64,000 bases of DNA from Nostoc sp. UHCC 0702 (GTDB lineage: Bacteria; Cyanobacteriota; Cyanobacteriia; Cyanobacteriales; Nostocaceae): positions 5,842,091-5,906,090 of the forward strand of contig CP071065.1 of assembly GCA_017164015.1 (NCBI GenBank), written 5' to 3'. Position numbers and translations under genes: made by a program. Below, piece by piece: positions 1 through 8,577 of this stretch (position 1 is the stretch's first letter; every line of letters starts with the position of its first letter). The notes beneath the pieces are model-generated. The model was not told the origin of the DNA and did not search any database. It saw nothing but the letters and a program-made list of their open reading frames with translations.

Positions 1-10
1 ACGAAAAAAA

Positions 11-32
11 TATGACAATGCGCGTAAGTCCT
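11..32. repeat. Right end of a MITE-like element cut by the window edge
   Basis: These 22 bases are identical to positions 31119-31140, where they form the right end of a 144-bp element with inverted ends. The left part of this copy must lie outside the window. Confidence 0.6.
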
Positions 33-69
33 AAGCAATTTCAATGAGATATTTTTTATTTGTCAGTCT

Positions 70-913
70 CTAAAGAGATTGTGCAGGTAGAATTTCTGGA
101 TTATCGTCTAAGGAGAGGAGAAATTCTATTAAGTCTGACTGGTCTTGAGTAGTGAAACCAGCTTGTTTATCCACCCAGTAATTATGTCCACTACCGTCTA
201 CATTTGATTTTTGCAAGTTGGCTTGAGTATGATTAGCTGCAACCACTTGCTTGCGTAAGTTGCGATCTACAAGCGATCGCAGACTGGCGCTGGGATCGGG
301 TGTAATATTATTTAACAATGTGCCTGCAATACCTGAACCTGGGGGAACATCAAGTCCGGTATTGAGGATATCCCCTTTTTTAAAAGTTTGATTTCCCACA
401 GTCATATCTCTATCTAAAGATACTTGCAGATTTGTTGTATGTTTGCGGCCAAGGGAAGCGATCGCTTTTGCTAAGTTACCGATATTCAAAGGGCCGTTGA
501 GAATACCAGTCACATCTGTTATAAAAAATTCATTGCCAAAAGTTTCTGTATAAAAAGCGTCACGCCCTAGCTTGATTAAATCTTCAGTGATTGCTACAGC
601 ACCGTTATTTTCTGATAGTAGTTGTTTGCCTGCGTCTGTTTTGAGCAAACTTACTGCTACATCTATCTTTATTAACGACTTTACCTAGTACATCGTAGGA
701 GCTAATTTCCTGGGCTGTAGGCTGTGTCAAAGCTGTGTATGTAGTATTAATATTTGGGGTTTTTGGCAAGGTAACATCTATTTGGTATGCCCAAAAAACA
801 ATGAAAATAATTATACCTATGAGTATAAAAACTCGACGTAGCTGCAAAAAGCTTTGCTTATTTGCTTTTAAGTTATATTCTGCCTTTTTCGTCTGTTCGG
901 GAGAATAAACCAT
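70..913 (-). pseudogene. Decayed membrane-anchored cytochrome-like protein, frameshifted
   Basis: Two overlapping minus-strand frames make one broken gene. The 5' part (913 down to about 665) encodes a basic N-terminus and one membrane segment (LIGIIIFIVFWAY). The 3' part (about 663 down to 70) encodes text such as GRDAFYTETFGNEFF and ends DQSDLIEFLLSLDDNPE. Removing one base near 664 joins them as NKD-DVAVSLLKTDAGK, so I infer a single-base insertion. The 3' part recalls cyanobacterial di-haem cytochrome/MauG-like proteins, but no CxxCH motif is present and the product (about 280 aa) is much shorter than such proteins. The haem-binding section therefore appears deleted as well. The family assignment rests on recalled sequence style and is tentative; the frameshift is directly visible. 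Confidence 0.6.
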
Positions 914-1346
914 AACATTTGACCTAGAGTATATGTCACGAACTAAGAAAACTTACATTTCAGTATTCTGTACATAGAAAAAAACACTTTATAAAAGTAT
1001 TACAAGAGCTATAAATCTATCATCGTACCGAAGTAGTACAATTTATCTAAATTGTTGTTATGTGAAATGCCAAGCTAGAAAGTGATAATTCTGGCTGAGC
1101 TTCTACAACTAGCGATGATAGTTTTTCTAGGATTAGCTTTTATTTTTACTATGATGCTGTAATCTTGGCGCTGATGATTTGTATCCCTTGTTACTACCAA
1201 ATTTAACATTTAAACATTTTTATCTATCTTTAGGTTTTCAGCAGATGGAAGACTGAATTTGAGTAAAAATAGTAACTTTTTAAGGTCAGCATTAAACGAT
1301 TTTGTTATCTTTGACACTTCCTACCCCATAAAGACGAAGATTTAAA
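914..1346. other. Intergenic, divergent promoter region
   Basis: This 433-bp AT-rich stretch separates the decayed minus-strand gene from the plus-strand PAS-Crp regulator. I see no ORF, hairpin terminator or tandem repeat in it. Promoters for both genes would be expected here, but none stands out. Confidence 0.4.
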
Positions 1347-2513
1347 ATGAACATAGAAAAATTTCTCCGACGGACAGAAATATTGAATAAGCGTTTAACA
1401 GATTTATCCCAAACTGCTAATATCTTGCCTTGGATTCCGCGAGATCTTCTGCCACAAGCTTTTCAGGAAATCCAGACAAACTTAAGAAATTTGAATTTAG
1501 CAGTGGATGAACTGTATCAGCAAAATGAGCAACTAATAGAAACACAATCTTTGTTAGCATCAGAACGCCAACACTATCGGGATTTATTCGAGTCGGCACC
1601 AGAGGCATATTTAGTAAGTAATGCTAAAGGGATAATCTTTGAAGCTAATCTTGCCGCTGCTAGGTTACTCAACTTTTCAAAGCATTTTATGGTGGGCAAA
1701 GCATTAATTAACTTTGTGCCTTTAGAAGAACGTCAGCATCTTCGCAGCTTCCTGAATCAGCTATCTGAATCTGACAAAGATAGAGAATTAATAGTACGCT
1801 TACAGCAACGTGATGGTGAGTCATTCAATGCAAACTTGACAGTGGCAGTTGTCCGCAATCAGCAGGGTAATATAATATCCTTACGGTGGATAATGCGGAA
1901 AATTGTTGAGGCTAAGCAAGCAGAATTATCATTAGTCAATAATGACAGCGACCTCATTCAAAATCGCTATTTACATAAATATACTAAAGGAGAAAATATT
2001 ACCCTCAACCCGCTAGAAATTTTATATGTTTGTCGGGGTTTAGTTAAACTAAGTAGCTTCTGTGAAACGGGCGAAGAAGTGCTTGTAGGATTGGCAAAAG
2101 GAGGTATGGTTTTTGGTTCAAGTTTAACTTTTCAAAACAATTACCAAGCAACAGCCCTATGTGATGTCGAGTTAGTGTCAATTAATGTAGGAGAGATAGC
2201 AGCTTCTTTAACACTGAGTTATACTCTTTTACCAAAAATCAAGCAGCGTTTACAGCAGACTGAAGCTTTTTTAGTGATTTGTGGAAGGCGACGGGTAAAA
2301 GACCGCTTGCACCATCTATTGCAACTTTTGAAACAGGAAGTTGGTGAAAGCATGTCAGATGGAACTCGCTTGAGTGTTCGCTTCACTCATGAAGATATTG
2401 CTAGTGCTTGCTGTACTACTAGAGTAACAATTACACGATTGATGGGTAAATTAGAAAAACAAGGGATTATCAGTTTTGATTCCAAAAATTATATTATCTT
2501 GAAAGATTTTTAA
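1347..2513 (+). CDS. PAS-domain Crp/Fnr-family transcription regulator
   Basis: A 388-aa cytosolic regulator. Residues about 1-75 look like a helical or coiled-coil leader. A PAS domain follows at about 75-195 (HYRDLFESAPEAYLVSNAKG, then the NLAAARLLNFS and FVPLEERQHL elements). Residues about 205-300 resemble the cyclic-nucleotide-type beta barrel of Crp/Fnr proteins. A winged helix ends the protein, with recognition helix TRVTITRLMGKLEKQGII. Such proteins bind promoter DNA, and the PAS domain suggests a redox, ligand or light input. The PAS-Crp fusion is less common than plain NtcA-like Crp proteins. No [Fe-S] cysteine pattern like that of Fnr is seen. The target genes are unknown. The neighbour upstream is divergent and decayed, so context gives no hint. 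Confidence 0.8.
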   Translation: MNIEKFLRRTEILNKRLTDLSQTANILPWIPRDLLPQAFQEIQTNLRNLNLAVDELYQQNEQLIETQSLLASERQHYRDLFESAPEAYLVSNAKGIIFEANLAAARLLNFSKHFMVGKALINFVPLEERQHLRSFLNQLSESDKDRELIVRLQQRDGESFNANLTVAVVRNQQGNIISLRWIMRKIVEAKQAELSLVNNDSDLIQNRYLHKYTKGENITLNPLEILYVCRGLVKLSSFCETGEEVLVGLAKGGMVFGSSLTFQNNYQATALCDVELVSINVGEIAASLTLSYTLLPKIKQRLQQTEAFLVICGRRRVKDRLHHLLQLLKQEVGESMSDGTRLSVRFTHEDIASACCTTRVTITRLMGKLEKQGIISFDSKNYIILKDF

Positions 2514-2594
2514 TGAGATTTAGTTAAAAAATCAATATTCTATGTTCATATTTATAATTTAGTTCACTAATTATTTTAATTATTAAAATATCAA

Positions 2595-2718
2595 GCGAAT
2601 GAATTCGCGGCTACACAGGCAAAGTCCGCGCAGGCGGACTAAGGTCAAATTAAGGTTTTTTAACCCACGGAGGTGGGTTTTGTTTGTGTAGATGCGGTTT
2701 ATAACCGCCCTAACATGC
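2595..2718 (+). repeat. Dispersed repeat, copy 1, with built-in hairpin
   Basis: First of two near-identical copies of about 124 bp. It starts GCGAATGAATTCGCGGCTAC and ends ATAACCGCCCTAACATGC. Inside is the stem AACCCAC-GGAG-GTGGGTT followed by T-rich sequence, which could terminate transcription from the regulator gene about 150 bp upstream. The core reads AGTCCGCGCAGGCGGACT. Confidence 0.8.
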
Positions 2719-2739
2719 GTTAAATTGACTTAAGCCTTG

Positions 2740-2863
2740 GCGAATGAATTCGCGGCTACACAGGCAAAGTCCGCCTGCGCGGACTAAGGTCAAATTAAGG
2801 TTTTTTAACCCACGGAGGTGGTTTTTTTTTGCGTAGATGCGGTTTATAACCGCCCTAACATGC
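2740..2863 (+). repeat. Dispersed repeat, copy 2, core inverted relative to copy 1
   Basis: Same sequence as copy 1 apart from a few bases and one 18-bp block. The block reads AGTCCGCCTGCGCGGACT, the exact reverse complement of the copy-1 core. The ACCCAC-GGAG-GTGG hairpin here is followed by a run of T, a better terminator than in copy 1. Confidence 0.8.
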
Positions 2864-3033
2864 CTGAAATTGTCTATTACTAATTTAATCGATTTGTATC
2901 TATAAACACTTACAAAATTAATCTAGAATTTTCCTAAAGATAGAAGGAAAGTTGAGAATAAAAAAGATATTTTTAAATCATCTATTAAGTTCACTCCATC
3001 AGTACTCCTTTAACATTAACACCAACGCCTAAA

Positions 3034-3065
3034 CCCCATCATATGAATATGATGGGGTTTTTTTT
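3034..3065 (+). terminator. Rho-independent terminator
   Basis: An 11-bp perfect stem CCCCATCATAT / ATATGATGGGG with a 2-base loop is followed by eight T. It lies between the convergent regulator gene and the GH15-like gene. By its T-run it stops plus-strand transcription. Confidence 0.8.
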
Positions 3066-3082
3066 AGCGATCGCATCCCTTC

Positions 3083-3235
3083 ATATCATGTCCGGTTAAT
3101 TAGTTATGATTACCACAGTCATTGCACCCCACCCCCAACCCCTCCCCGTTGACGAGGAGGGGAGTGAAAGCGTAGCTTTTGCGGGGTGGGGTTCTTCGGT
3201 TTTAATAAGTAATAAGCAAAGGACATGATATCATA
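3083..3235. repeat. MITE-like element with ATATCATGTCC ends
   Basis: Starts ATATCATGTCCGG and ends GGACATGATAT, an 11-bp perfect inverted terminal repeat with weaker similarity further in. The middle holds a C-rich/G-rich hairpin pair (CACCCCACCCCC at the left, GCGGGGTGGGG at the right). No ORF is present. Its right end is shared with the next element. Confidence 0.6.
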
Positions 3236-3394
3236 TCATGTCCGTTTAAACACTTATGATATCTGTGGAGGTCGGTAATTGGGAATTGGTAATTGGTAAT
3301 TGGTAATTGGTTTTGAGTATTACCTATTACCCATTACCCATTACCAAGCAAACCGACTAGATCGTAAGTAATTAGCCGAACTTGATATCATATC
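3228..3394. repeat. MITE-like element, copy A
   Basis: About 160 bp with imperfect inverted ends, containing GGTAATTGGTAAT heptamer-type tandem repeats and their complement ATTACCCATTACCC. A second, almost identical copy lies at 36325-36483, next to the vnfR-like gene. It abuts the element at 3083-3235. Confidence 0.75.
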
Positions 3395-3412
3395 ACTCTT
3401 GATTGCGTTCAC

Positions 3413-6400
3413 CTATGGCAATTGTGCTGTACTAGCTTCTGCAAATTTTGTTAAGAACCTGAACGCCTTCAGAATATAACTGGCACAATCTTTAGGAGAG
3501 GTGTTGTAGAATGATCGCCACGCGCTAGCCTTATCTTCATCATAGCGATCGCCTCGTTCGGGATGGTGTTCTAACCATGCCAATCGTACAGCATGACCGA
3601 TTAACACATCCAAGACAATATATTCTTCAATTTGCAGATTGGGATTTTTCGCTGCGATCGCAGTTAATTCTATTAATGCTTCAATATTAACTTGGCGATA
3701 TTCTGAAGCTTCGATTTTATTTAACAAATGCTCAACTCGCAAAGCAAAATTCTTTTCACCGGCTGTCATCTCCGATAACATCAACTCGCTATCTAAACGA
3801 TTGCGGCGTTCTAGTTTATCACCAATTACTAGCCCTTTGCAATGTTTTAGTAACAGCCAAACTTGCTGAAAAAAGTCTTTGGGGACGCGGTTTAACGCGC
3901 CTTCACCTTGGCGATACCGTCGCCAACCCCCTGGTGGAACTTCAATTTCCTCGATGGTTGTAGGAAGCACTACCCACTCAATATCACTTTCTTTTTGCTT
4001 GACGTGCAATGATTCCTGCTGGCGTAACAAATTACTCATACCTGTATAACCAGTCAATACCTGACGCAAGCGCATTTTTACCTCAAAGGGTGAAAGTTCC
4101 ATCAAGTATTCGTATGCTTCATCTTGAGTGACATGCAATTCCTGTGCCAATTCACTGGTTATTAACAGGATGAGATAGCCGACTCTCAATGTGAGTAGTC
4201 CGCGAAACAGTTCGCTTTGGGATCTGATGAGGACACCTAGATAGATTATTATCTCTTGAGTGAGGACGCGATCGCGTATATCTTCACGACAAAAATGATT
4301 AATTTTCTCGGCAATTTCATTATTAGACATGGGTACAATTATCAGCGACGCTTCACTGTAAGCTTTACCCACAGAAATTTGCTTACCCTGTACCAAAATA
4401 CTCGTCACAGCGTCCGACAAGCCGATATCAACCATTTGTCGCAACCCCGCAGCCCGACGTACAACAGCCCAAATACCTAAATCTCCAGCTTTGGTATATA
4501 CTTCATCGAGTAAATCACCTACCGTGACAGGATATTGTGGGCCGCTAAACCCTGTATTAAATTCTAGTCCCTGCAAACGCATCAAAGTCTGCAATAACTC
4601 AATTTGCTCATAAAGATTTTCTGATGCACGCAAAGAAGAAAGCAACAAACTCAAGTTAGTTTCGCACTCCATTTGGAATTCTTGAGTATGTCCCAAACGC
4701 CAGTTTTTTTCAGGATGATAACCGAGATAATAGCAACGTGGTGCAGCATCTTTCACCGGCGATTGATCAAAATCTGCATTTTGGAGAAAATCAATTCTTT
4801 GTATCCCAGCTGTCAGCATTAACTGATTTAACCGTCCTAATTTCACTTGCACATTGTTACAAACTCCATTTTTGAGTTCTTGCATCAATTCTAGTAATGC
4901 CTCAGCACCAATTTCTAACATGGTGTGCGTCAACATGAAAGTTAAAGTAGGGCGGCCTAAATCACTCCAATACTTTTGAATGTAAGCAAGTTCACTTCTA
5001 AATTGATCCACCAAAAAATGGTAATCGAGAGTTAAATAAAACTGTTGGGAGTCTACAAACGATGGTAAAAATACTATTGTTTCGCCGTGAATGCGAAAAA
5101 TTCTCGATGTTGTTAAACTCCGCAGTCGCCGCACTGGACGACCAGTTAAACCAAGTTTGTCGTTACGTCCGATTTGGGTATAAATGGCTGAAAGTTCCCC
5201 GGCTTTTCTGACTTGAATCGGTTCTACTTGCTTGGGTGTTTGCGTTTCAATGCCGTGAATTTCTAACTTTGTCTGTAAATCTTCATCTTCGGCTAACAAG
5301 GCGATTTGTACCATTGATTCGCGGTTTTTGCCCACACACAAATGTCTCCCCAAGGGGTCGATATCACCAACTGCTATTAATCCTTCGCTCAACATTTGAC
5401 TAAGAAAATATAAACTCTGTGCCCATACTAAAGGAATATTTTCGTTAGGTAAGCGAACTTGACTTTGGGGGGATAATTTTTCAGCTTCTATATTTTCTTT
5501 TGGTACATAATAAAGTTCTGGTAACAATGCTAAATTATCACGTTTTATCAGTAAATTTTCCAAAAATTCTTGATATTTTTGAACTTGTTTTTTATCGTCA
5601 CGAAATAACCCATCAAGAACTAAATAAGTGAAAAATAAAGGCCATTCACATTCAATATGTTCAAATTGTTTGAGTTCCCAAGGTTCGTAGTGTAAACGAT
5701 GGCTGTCTTCCAAAACAGTTTGATGCCCATCGCGTAAGAAACGTTTACAGCCGTATTTACCTTGGAGTTTATTGATAATGTCATTAAAAGTGCGATCGCG
5801 CAATTGCAAATCTTCCACTGCAAAGGCAGGATAACTAATAATACTCAACAGTGCCGCATCAATTTCTTTGGAACCAGATTCTCTAGGTAATAGCGATTCT
5901 AATGTAATTCTGGCGCGGGCAACTTCATCTGGCAACACATGAATTACTGAAGCTTGACTACCACGCACACCAAATAAATCCAATCCGTTGATAGCTTCTA
6001 AAGCGGCTTTTGCCATACCTACAGAACTGGCGTTTAACTCAGCATTTCCATGATTAATTTTGTTACCTCGTTCCCAAATACCATAGTCTGGTGTGCGGTA
6101 AGCTCGTCCAATGTAATAAACTAAATTTTGCACAAAATTTACTTCATCAATCGTATAAATTATTTGCAATCCTGAAGCGGTCATTTCTGCCAACATCAGT
6201 AAAAATATAGATGTAGCATCAAGTTGCAAATGTCCCCATTCGTTATCGCCAACCACGATGTCGCCTGTAGAGGTATTGTATTTGGCGTGTAACCCATCTA
6301 GGGGTGACTGAGTATGTTTAAATCGCTCTACTTTATGCGCTTGTCGCATCATAGCAAAGAGCAAACCCCGCATCAGCTTAGTAACACTATGTTCTAATTC

Positions 6401-6634
6401 ATAGGTGCGTCCTTTGTCTTCATCAACCTTACGATATGCAAGTGCTAAACCCCAAACTCCTAAAATACTGTAAACATTGTCTCTTACCCAAGCATCTGTA
6501 TAATCACCGTGGGCAGTTATGGCCGTACTTGCAGGTAGCAAACCGGTAATGGGATTCTGACGAGCAAGGATAATAGTCTTAATTTGCTGATAGTAATATT
6601 CTAGTCGAGCTTGCAATTCGGTGGCTGTTTTCAT
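3413..6634 (-). CDS. GH15-like / phosphorylase-kinase-alpha-like protein
   Basis: A 1073-aa protein without signal peptide. The N-terminal half has the (alpha/alpha)6 glycoside hydrolase family 15 style: AWVRDNVYSILGVWGLAL near residues 48-65, then DGLHAKYN, GDNEWGHLQLDATS and YRTPDYGIWERGNK. This layout is shared by bacterial glucoamylase-like proteins and the alpha/beta subunits of eukaryotic phosphorylase b kinase. The C-terminal half resembles the long helical tail of the kinase subunits and has no catalytic motif I recognise. A role in glycogen metabolism or its control is plausible, and an alpha-amylase gene lies about 3.6 kb away, but enzyme activity is not shown by the sequence. It ends just inside the repeat block at 3.1-3.4 kb. 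Confidence 0.8.
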   Translation of the reverse strand: MKTATELQARLEYYYQQIKTIILARQNPITGLLPASTAITAHGDYTDAWVRDNVYSILGVWGLALAYRKVDEDKGRTYELEHSVTKLMRGLLFAMMRQAHKVERFKHTQSPLDGLHAKYNTSTGDIVVGDNEWGHLQLDATSIFLLMLAEMTASGLQIIYTIDEVNFVQNLVYYIGRAYRTPDYGIWERGNKINHGNAELNASSVGMAKAALEAINGLDLFGVRGSQASVIHVLPDEVARARITLESLLPRESGSKEIDAALLSIISYPAFAVEDLQLRDRTFNDIINKLQGKYGCKRFLRDGHQTVLEDSHRLHYEPWELKQFEHIECEWPLFFTYLVLDGLFRDDKKQVQKYQEFLENLLIKRDNLALLPELYYVPKENIEAEKLSPQSQVRLPNENIPLVWAQSLYFLSQMLSEGLIAVGDIDPLGRHLCVGKNRESMVQIALLAEDEDLQTKLEIHGIETQTPKQVEPIQVRKAGELSAIYTQIGRNDKLGLTGRPVRRLRSLTTSRIFRIHGETIVFLPSFVDSQQFYLTLDYHFLVDQFRSELAYIQKYWSDLGRPTLTFMLTHTMLEIGAEALLELMQELKNGVCNNVQVKLGRLNQLMLTAGIQRIDFLQNADFDQSPVKDAAPRCYYLGYHPEKNWRLGHTQEFQMECETNLSLLLSSLRASENLYEQIELLQTLMRLQGLEFNTGFSGPQYPVTVGDLLDEVYTKAGDLGIWAVVRRAAGLRQMVDIGLSDAVTSILVQGKQISVGKAYSEASLIIVPMSNNEIAEKINHFCREDIRDRVLTQEIIIYLGVLIRSQSELFRGLLTLRVGYLILLITSELAQELHVTQDEAYEYLMELSPFEVKMRLRQVLTGYTGMSNLLRQQESLHVKQKESDIEWVVLPTTIEEIEVPPGGWRRYRQGEGALNRVPKDFFQQVWLLLKHCKGLVIGDKLERRNRLDSELMLSEMTAGEKNFALRVEHLLNKIEASEYRQVNIEALIELTAIAAKNPNLQIEEYIVLDVLIGHAVRLAWLEHHPERGDRYDEDKASAWRSFYNTSPKDCASYILKAFRFLTKFAEASTAQLP

Positions 6635-6997
6635 AATCTCATTAAGGGCATACGGAATTTGACCCTGTGGCTGTGAAGTGAATTATGTAAGCCAAGCCAA
6701 AACAAGTTTTGTAATGGGCGATGGTATTACAGCTGAGGGTAGTGGAAATTTCTTATTATCTCGTGTAAGCGTAATTGGTTACTTAATTTTTAACGAAGAA
6801 TAACCGATAATCAAGATTTTTTCAAATCTTTATCTCTACGCAGTCTATTTTATACATTCTTTAAAGAATTTCTGTTAATTCTAGAGAGTGAGCAACAATC
6901 ATTCAAAAGATACAACGATCGCTCAAAACAAATTGACTACATTGTAGGTATAAAGCGTTGTTACACAAAAAATCACTAGTATGAAAGGGGATTTATT
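6635..6997. other. Intergenic, divergent promoters
   Basis: 363 bp between the minus-strand GH15-like gene and the small plus-strand gene. It is AT-rich with no array or hairpin that I would call. It should contain both promoters. Confidence 0.4.
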
Positions 6998-7132
6998 ATG
7001 TCTCTGCGCCATAATGAAAATCATGCTCCATTGGTAAAAGTAGTTTACTCCCAAGTTAGAGTTAACGGTAAAGTGGAATTAATACCATTAGAGTTGTATG
7101 CTGATGGTTCCCTAAGACGGTCTGTTGGATAG
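6998..7132 (+). CDS. Small 44-residue conserved-looking protein
   Basis: A 45-codon frame begins MSLRHNENHAPLVKVVYSQV and ends ADGSLRRSVG. An AAGGGG-type ribosome site stands about 8 bases before the ATG. The frame alternates hydrophobic and polar residues (VKVVYSQVRVNGKVELIPLELY), as expected of a small beta-rich protein. There is no signal peptide and no cysteine. Function is unknown. It is followed by a heptamer repeat array and the terminator of the opposite gene. The good ribosome site and sensible composition make a real gene likely. Confidence 0.6.
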   Translation: MSLRHNENHAPLVKVVYSQVRVNGKVELIPLELYADGSLRRSVG

Positions 7133-7165
7133 TTGAAACCTGCATTGCTGGCTGTTCAAGGTTAA

Positions 7166-7226
7166 CAGTCAGCAGTCAGCAGTCAATAGTCAATAGTCAA
7201 TAGTCAATAGTCAATAGTCAATAGTC
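7166..7226. repeat. Heptamer tandem array (TCAATAG)
   Basis: Tandem 7-bp units: first CAGTCAG-type, then about six copies of TCAATAG. It belongs to the short tandemly repeated repetitive (STRR) class known from heterocystous cyanobacteria. Confidence 0.85.
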
Positions 7227-7273
7227 ATCAGTTTTTATTATTGCGAACACGAGTGATTATGCAATTTTGGCAT

Positions 7274-7302
7274 AAAAAAACCAGCACGAATACAAGTGCT
7301 AG
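7274..7302 (-). terminator. Terminator of the TerB-like gene
   Basis: Read on the minus strand: stem CTAGCAC / GTGCTGG (one G-T pair) with an 8-base loop, then seven T. It lies about 70 bp beyond the stop codon at 7371. Confidence 0.75.
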
Positions 7303-7370
7303 TAAAGTATTTCATCTTGATGATGTTTTTTGCTTTTAGTCAGTGTTTAGCTAGAAAAGCAATGTTGAGG

Positions 7371-8420
7371 CTAAGTAAATTCTATAGTATCAACAAACTC
7401 TAAAATTCTTTCTTTGATTTCCTCAGCTTCTTCTTGAATAGAACCAGGAATTTCGTCTTGGAAAAAACTACGCTGGCTGCTAACTATATACAAAAATTCA
7501 GCATTGATAAAACAGATAAGCCCCCGGTAGGCATCCAATCTGCTGGCAGTTCCGTTATTTTTTTCCTGGGAAATTGTTGACCCCTTGGGCATATCAACTA
7601 ACACGAAGTAAGCCCCCGCCAGCGTATTTTGTAAATACTCGGTGTGTTTTACATCAGCATTTGGCACGTTGGCTAAAATTGCCTGTGGTACATACTTATC
7701 TAGTAAAATTGATTGAAAGTATTCTTCCAGTCCGATAGACTCCAACTCTTCCAATTGTTCTGGAGGTATGGCATAATAATCGATTCTCAGCAAAGTGCCG
7801 AAGTCATCAGAAAAGCCGACTACCCCTTCTTGACTTTGAACTTTACCGCCCTGCTGAGGATCAACAGGAATCGGGACGGTGAAATTATCTAAAGGTGACT
7901 CATACACGCCTTCGCCATAGTTTTCTACTCCTACTGTGTCTTCGTCTTCAAAGTCTTCTTCATTTTCTGCTTCTTCAAAGGCGGCAATTACCTCCTGTAT
8001 AATTTCGTGGGCTTCTTCATCCTCAAGTTTCAAAGCTTGCTGTAGCTTTTTGATGTAAGGCTGTTTCTGGTTGGGGATAACCAGTTCTTCTTCATCTATC
8101 AACACGATGATCCCAGCAGCAAAACCATCCAGCACCAAATCTTCAGATAAGGCTTGACTTGCAGCATTAAACAAAGGGCCGAGTCCTTCATCTTCTGCAA
8201 TACCAATGAGTCTATCGACTGTTTCTGTGAGTTCATCTTCTGAATATTCTTCAAAGATTTCAAATTCCCAAAGAATACTCGCTAAGATTTCTGGATCGAC
8301 CTCTTCAACGCTAGAATGAGCAATAGCGGTGACAACTGCGATCGCTGCTACCCCTTCTTCTGGACTGAGGGGTTCTTGTGAAATCTCTGATGAGCTAAAA
8401 ATCTTGTCAAAATTGCTCAT
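7371..8420 (-). CDS. Acidic protein with N-terminal TerB-like domain
   Basis: 349 aa from the ATG at 8420 (MSNFDKIFSSSEIS), preferred over an upstream TTG at 8468 because AAAGGTAAC precedes it. Residues about 17-150 are helical and acidic (SPEEGVAAIAVVTAIAHSS, then DELTETVDRLIGIAEDEG), like the TerB fold of tellurite-resistance-associated proteins. A strongly acidic linker follows (EEAENEEDFEDEDTVG). The C-terminal 150 residues form an alpha/beta domain I do not recognise (GVVGFSDDFGTLLRIDYYAI). There are no membrane segments or signal peptide. TerB folds are linked to metal and membrane stress, but no other ter gene is nearby, so the role is open. It is transcribed in the same direction as the hydrolase at 8578, 157 bp upstream. 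Confidence 0.6.
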   Translation of the reverse strand: MSNFDKIFSSSEISQEPLSPEEGVAAIAVVTAIAHSSVEEVDPEILASILWEFEIFEEYSEDELTETVDRLIGIAEDEGLGPLFNAASQALSEDLVLDGFAAGIIVLIDEEELVIPNQKQPYIKKLQQALKLEDEEAHEIIQEVIAAFEEAENEEDFEDEDTVGVENYGEGVYESPLDNFTVPIPVDPQQGGKVQSQEGVVGFSDDFGTLLRIDYYAIPPEQLEELESIGLEEYFQSILLDKYVPQAILANVPNADVKHTEYLQNTLAGAYFVLVDMPKGSTISQEKNNGTASRLDAYRGLICFINAEFLYIVSSQRSFFQDEIPGSIQEEAEEIKERILEFVDTIEFT

Positions 8421-8577
8421 AAATGTTACCTTTTTTGCTGGATAGTCATCATAAATTGACACTAACAATGGTTCAGTTTACCAATGCAGTGAACTTAGCA
8501 CACAAGAGGTTTGCTAAGACGCGGCTAATTTAACGCATTCACTCTGACTGACTTTAATATATTTTTGTGACAAACTT

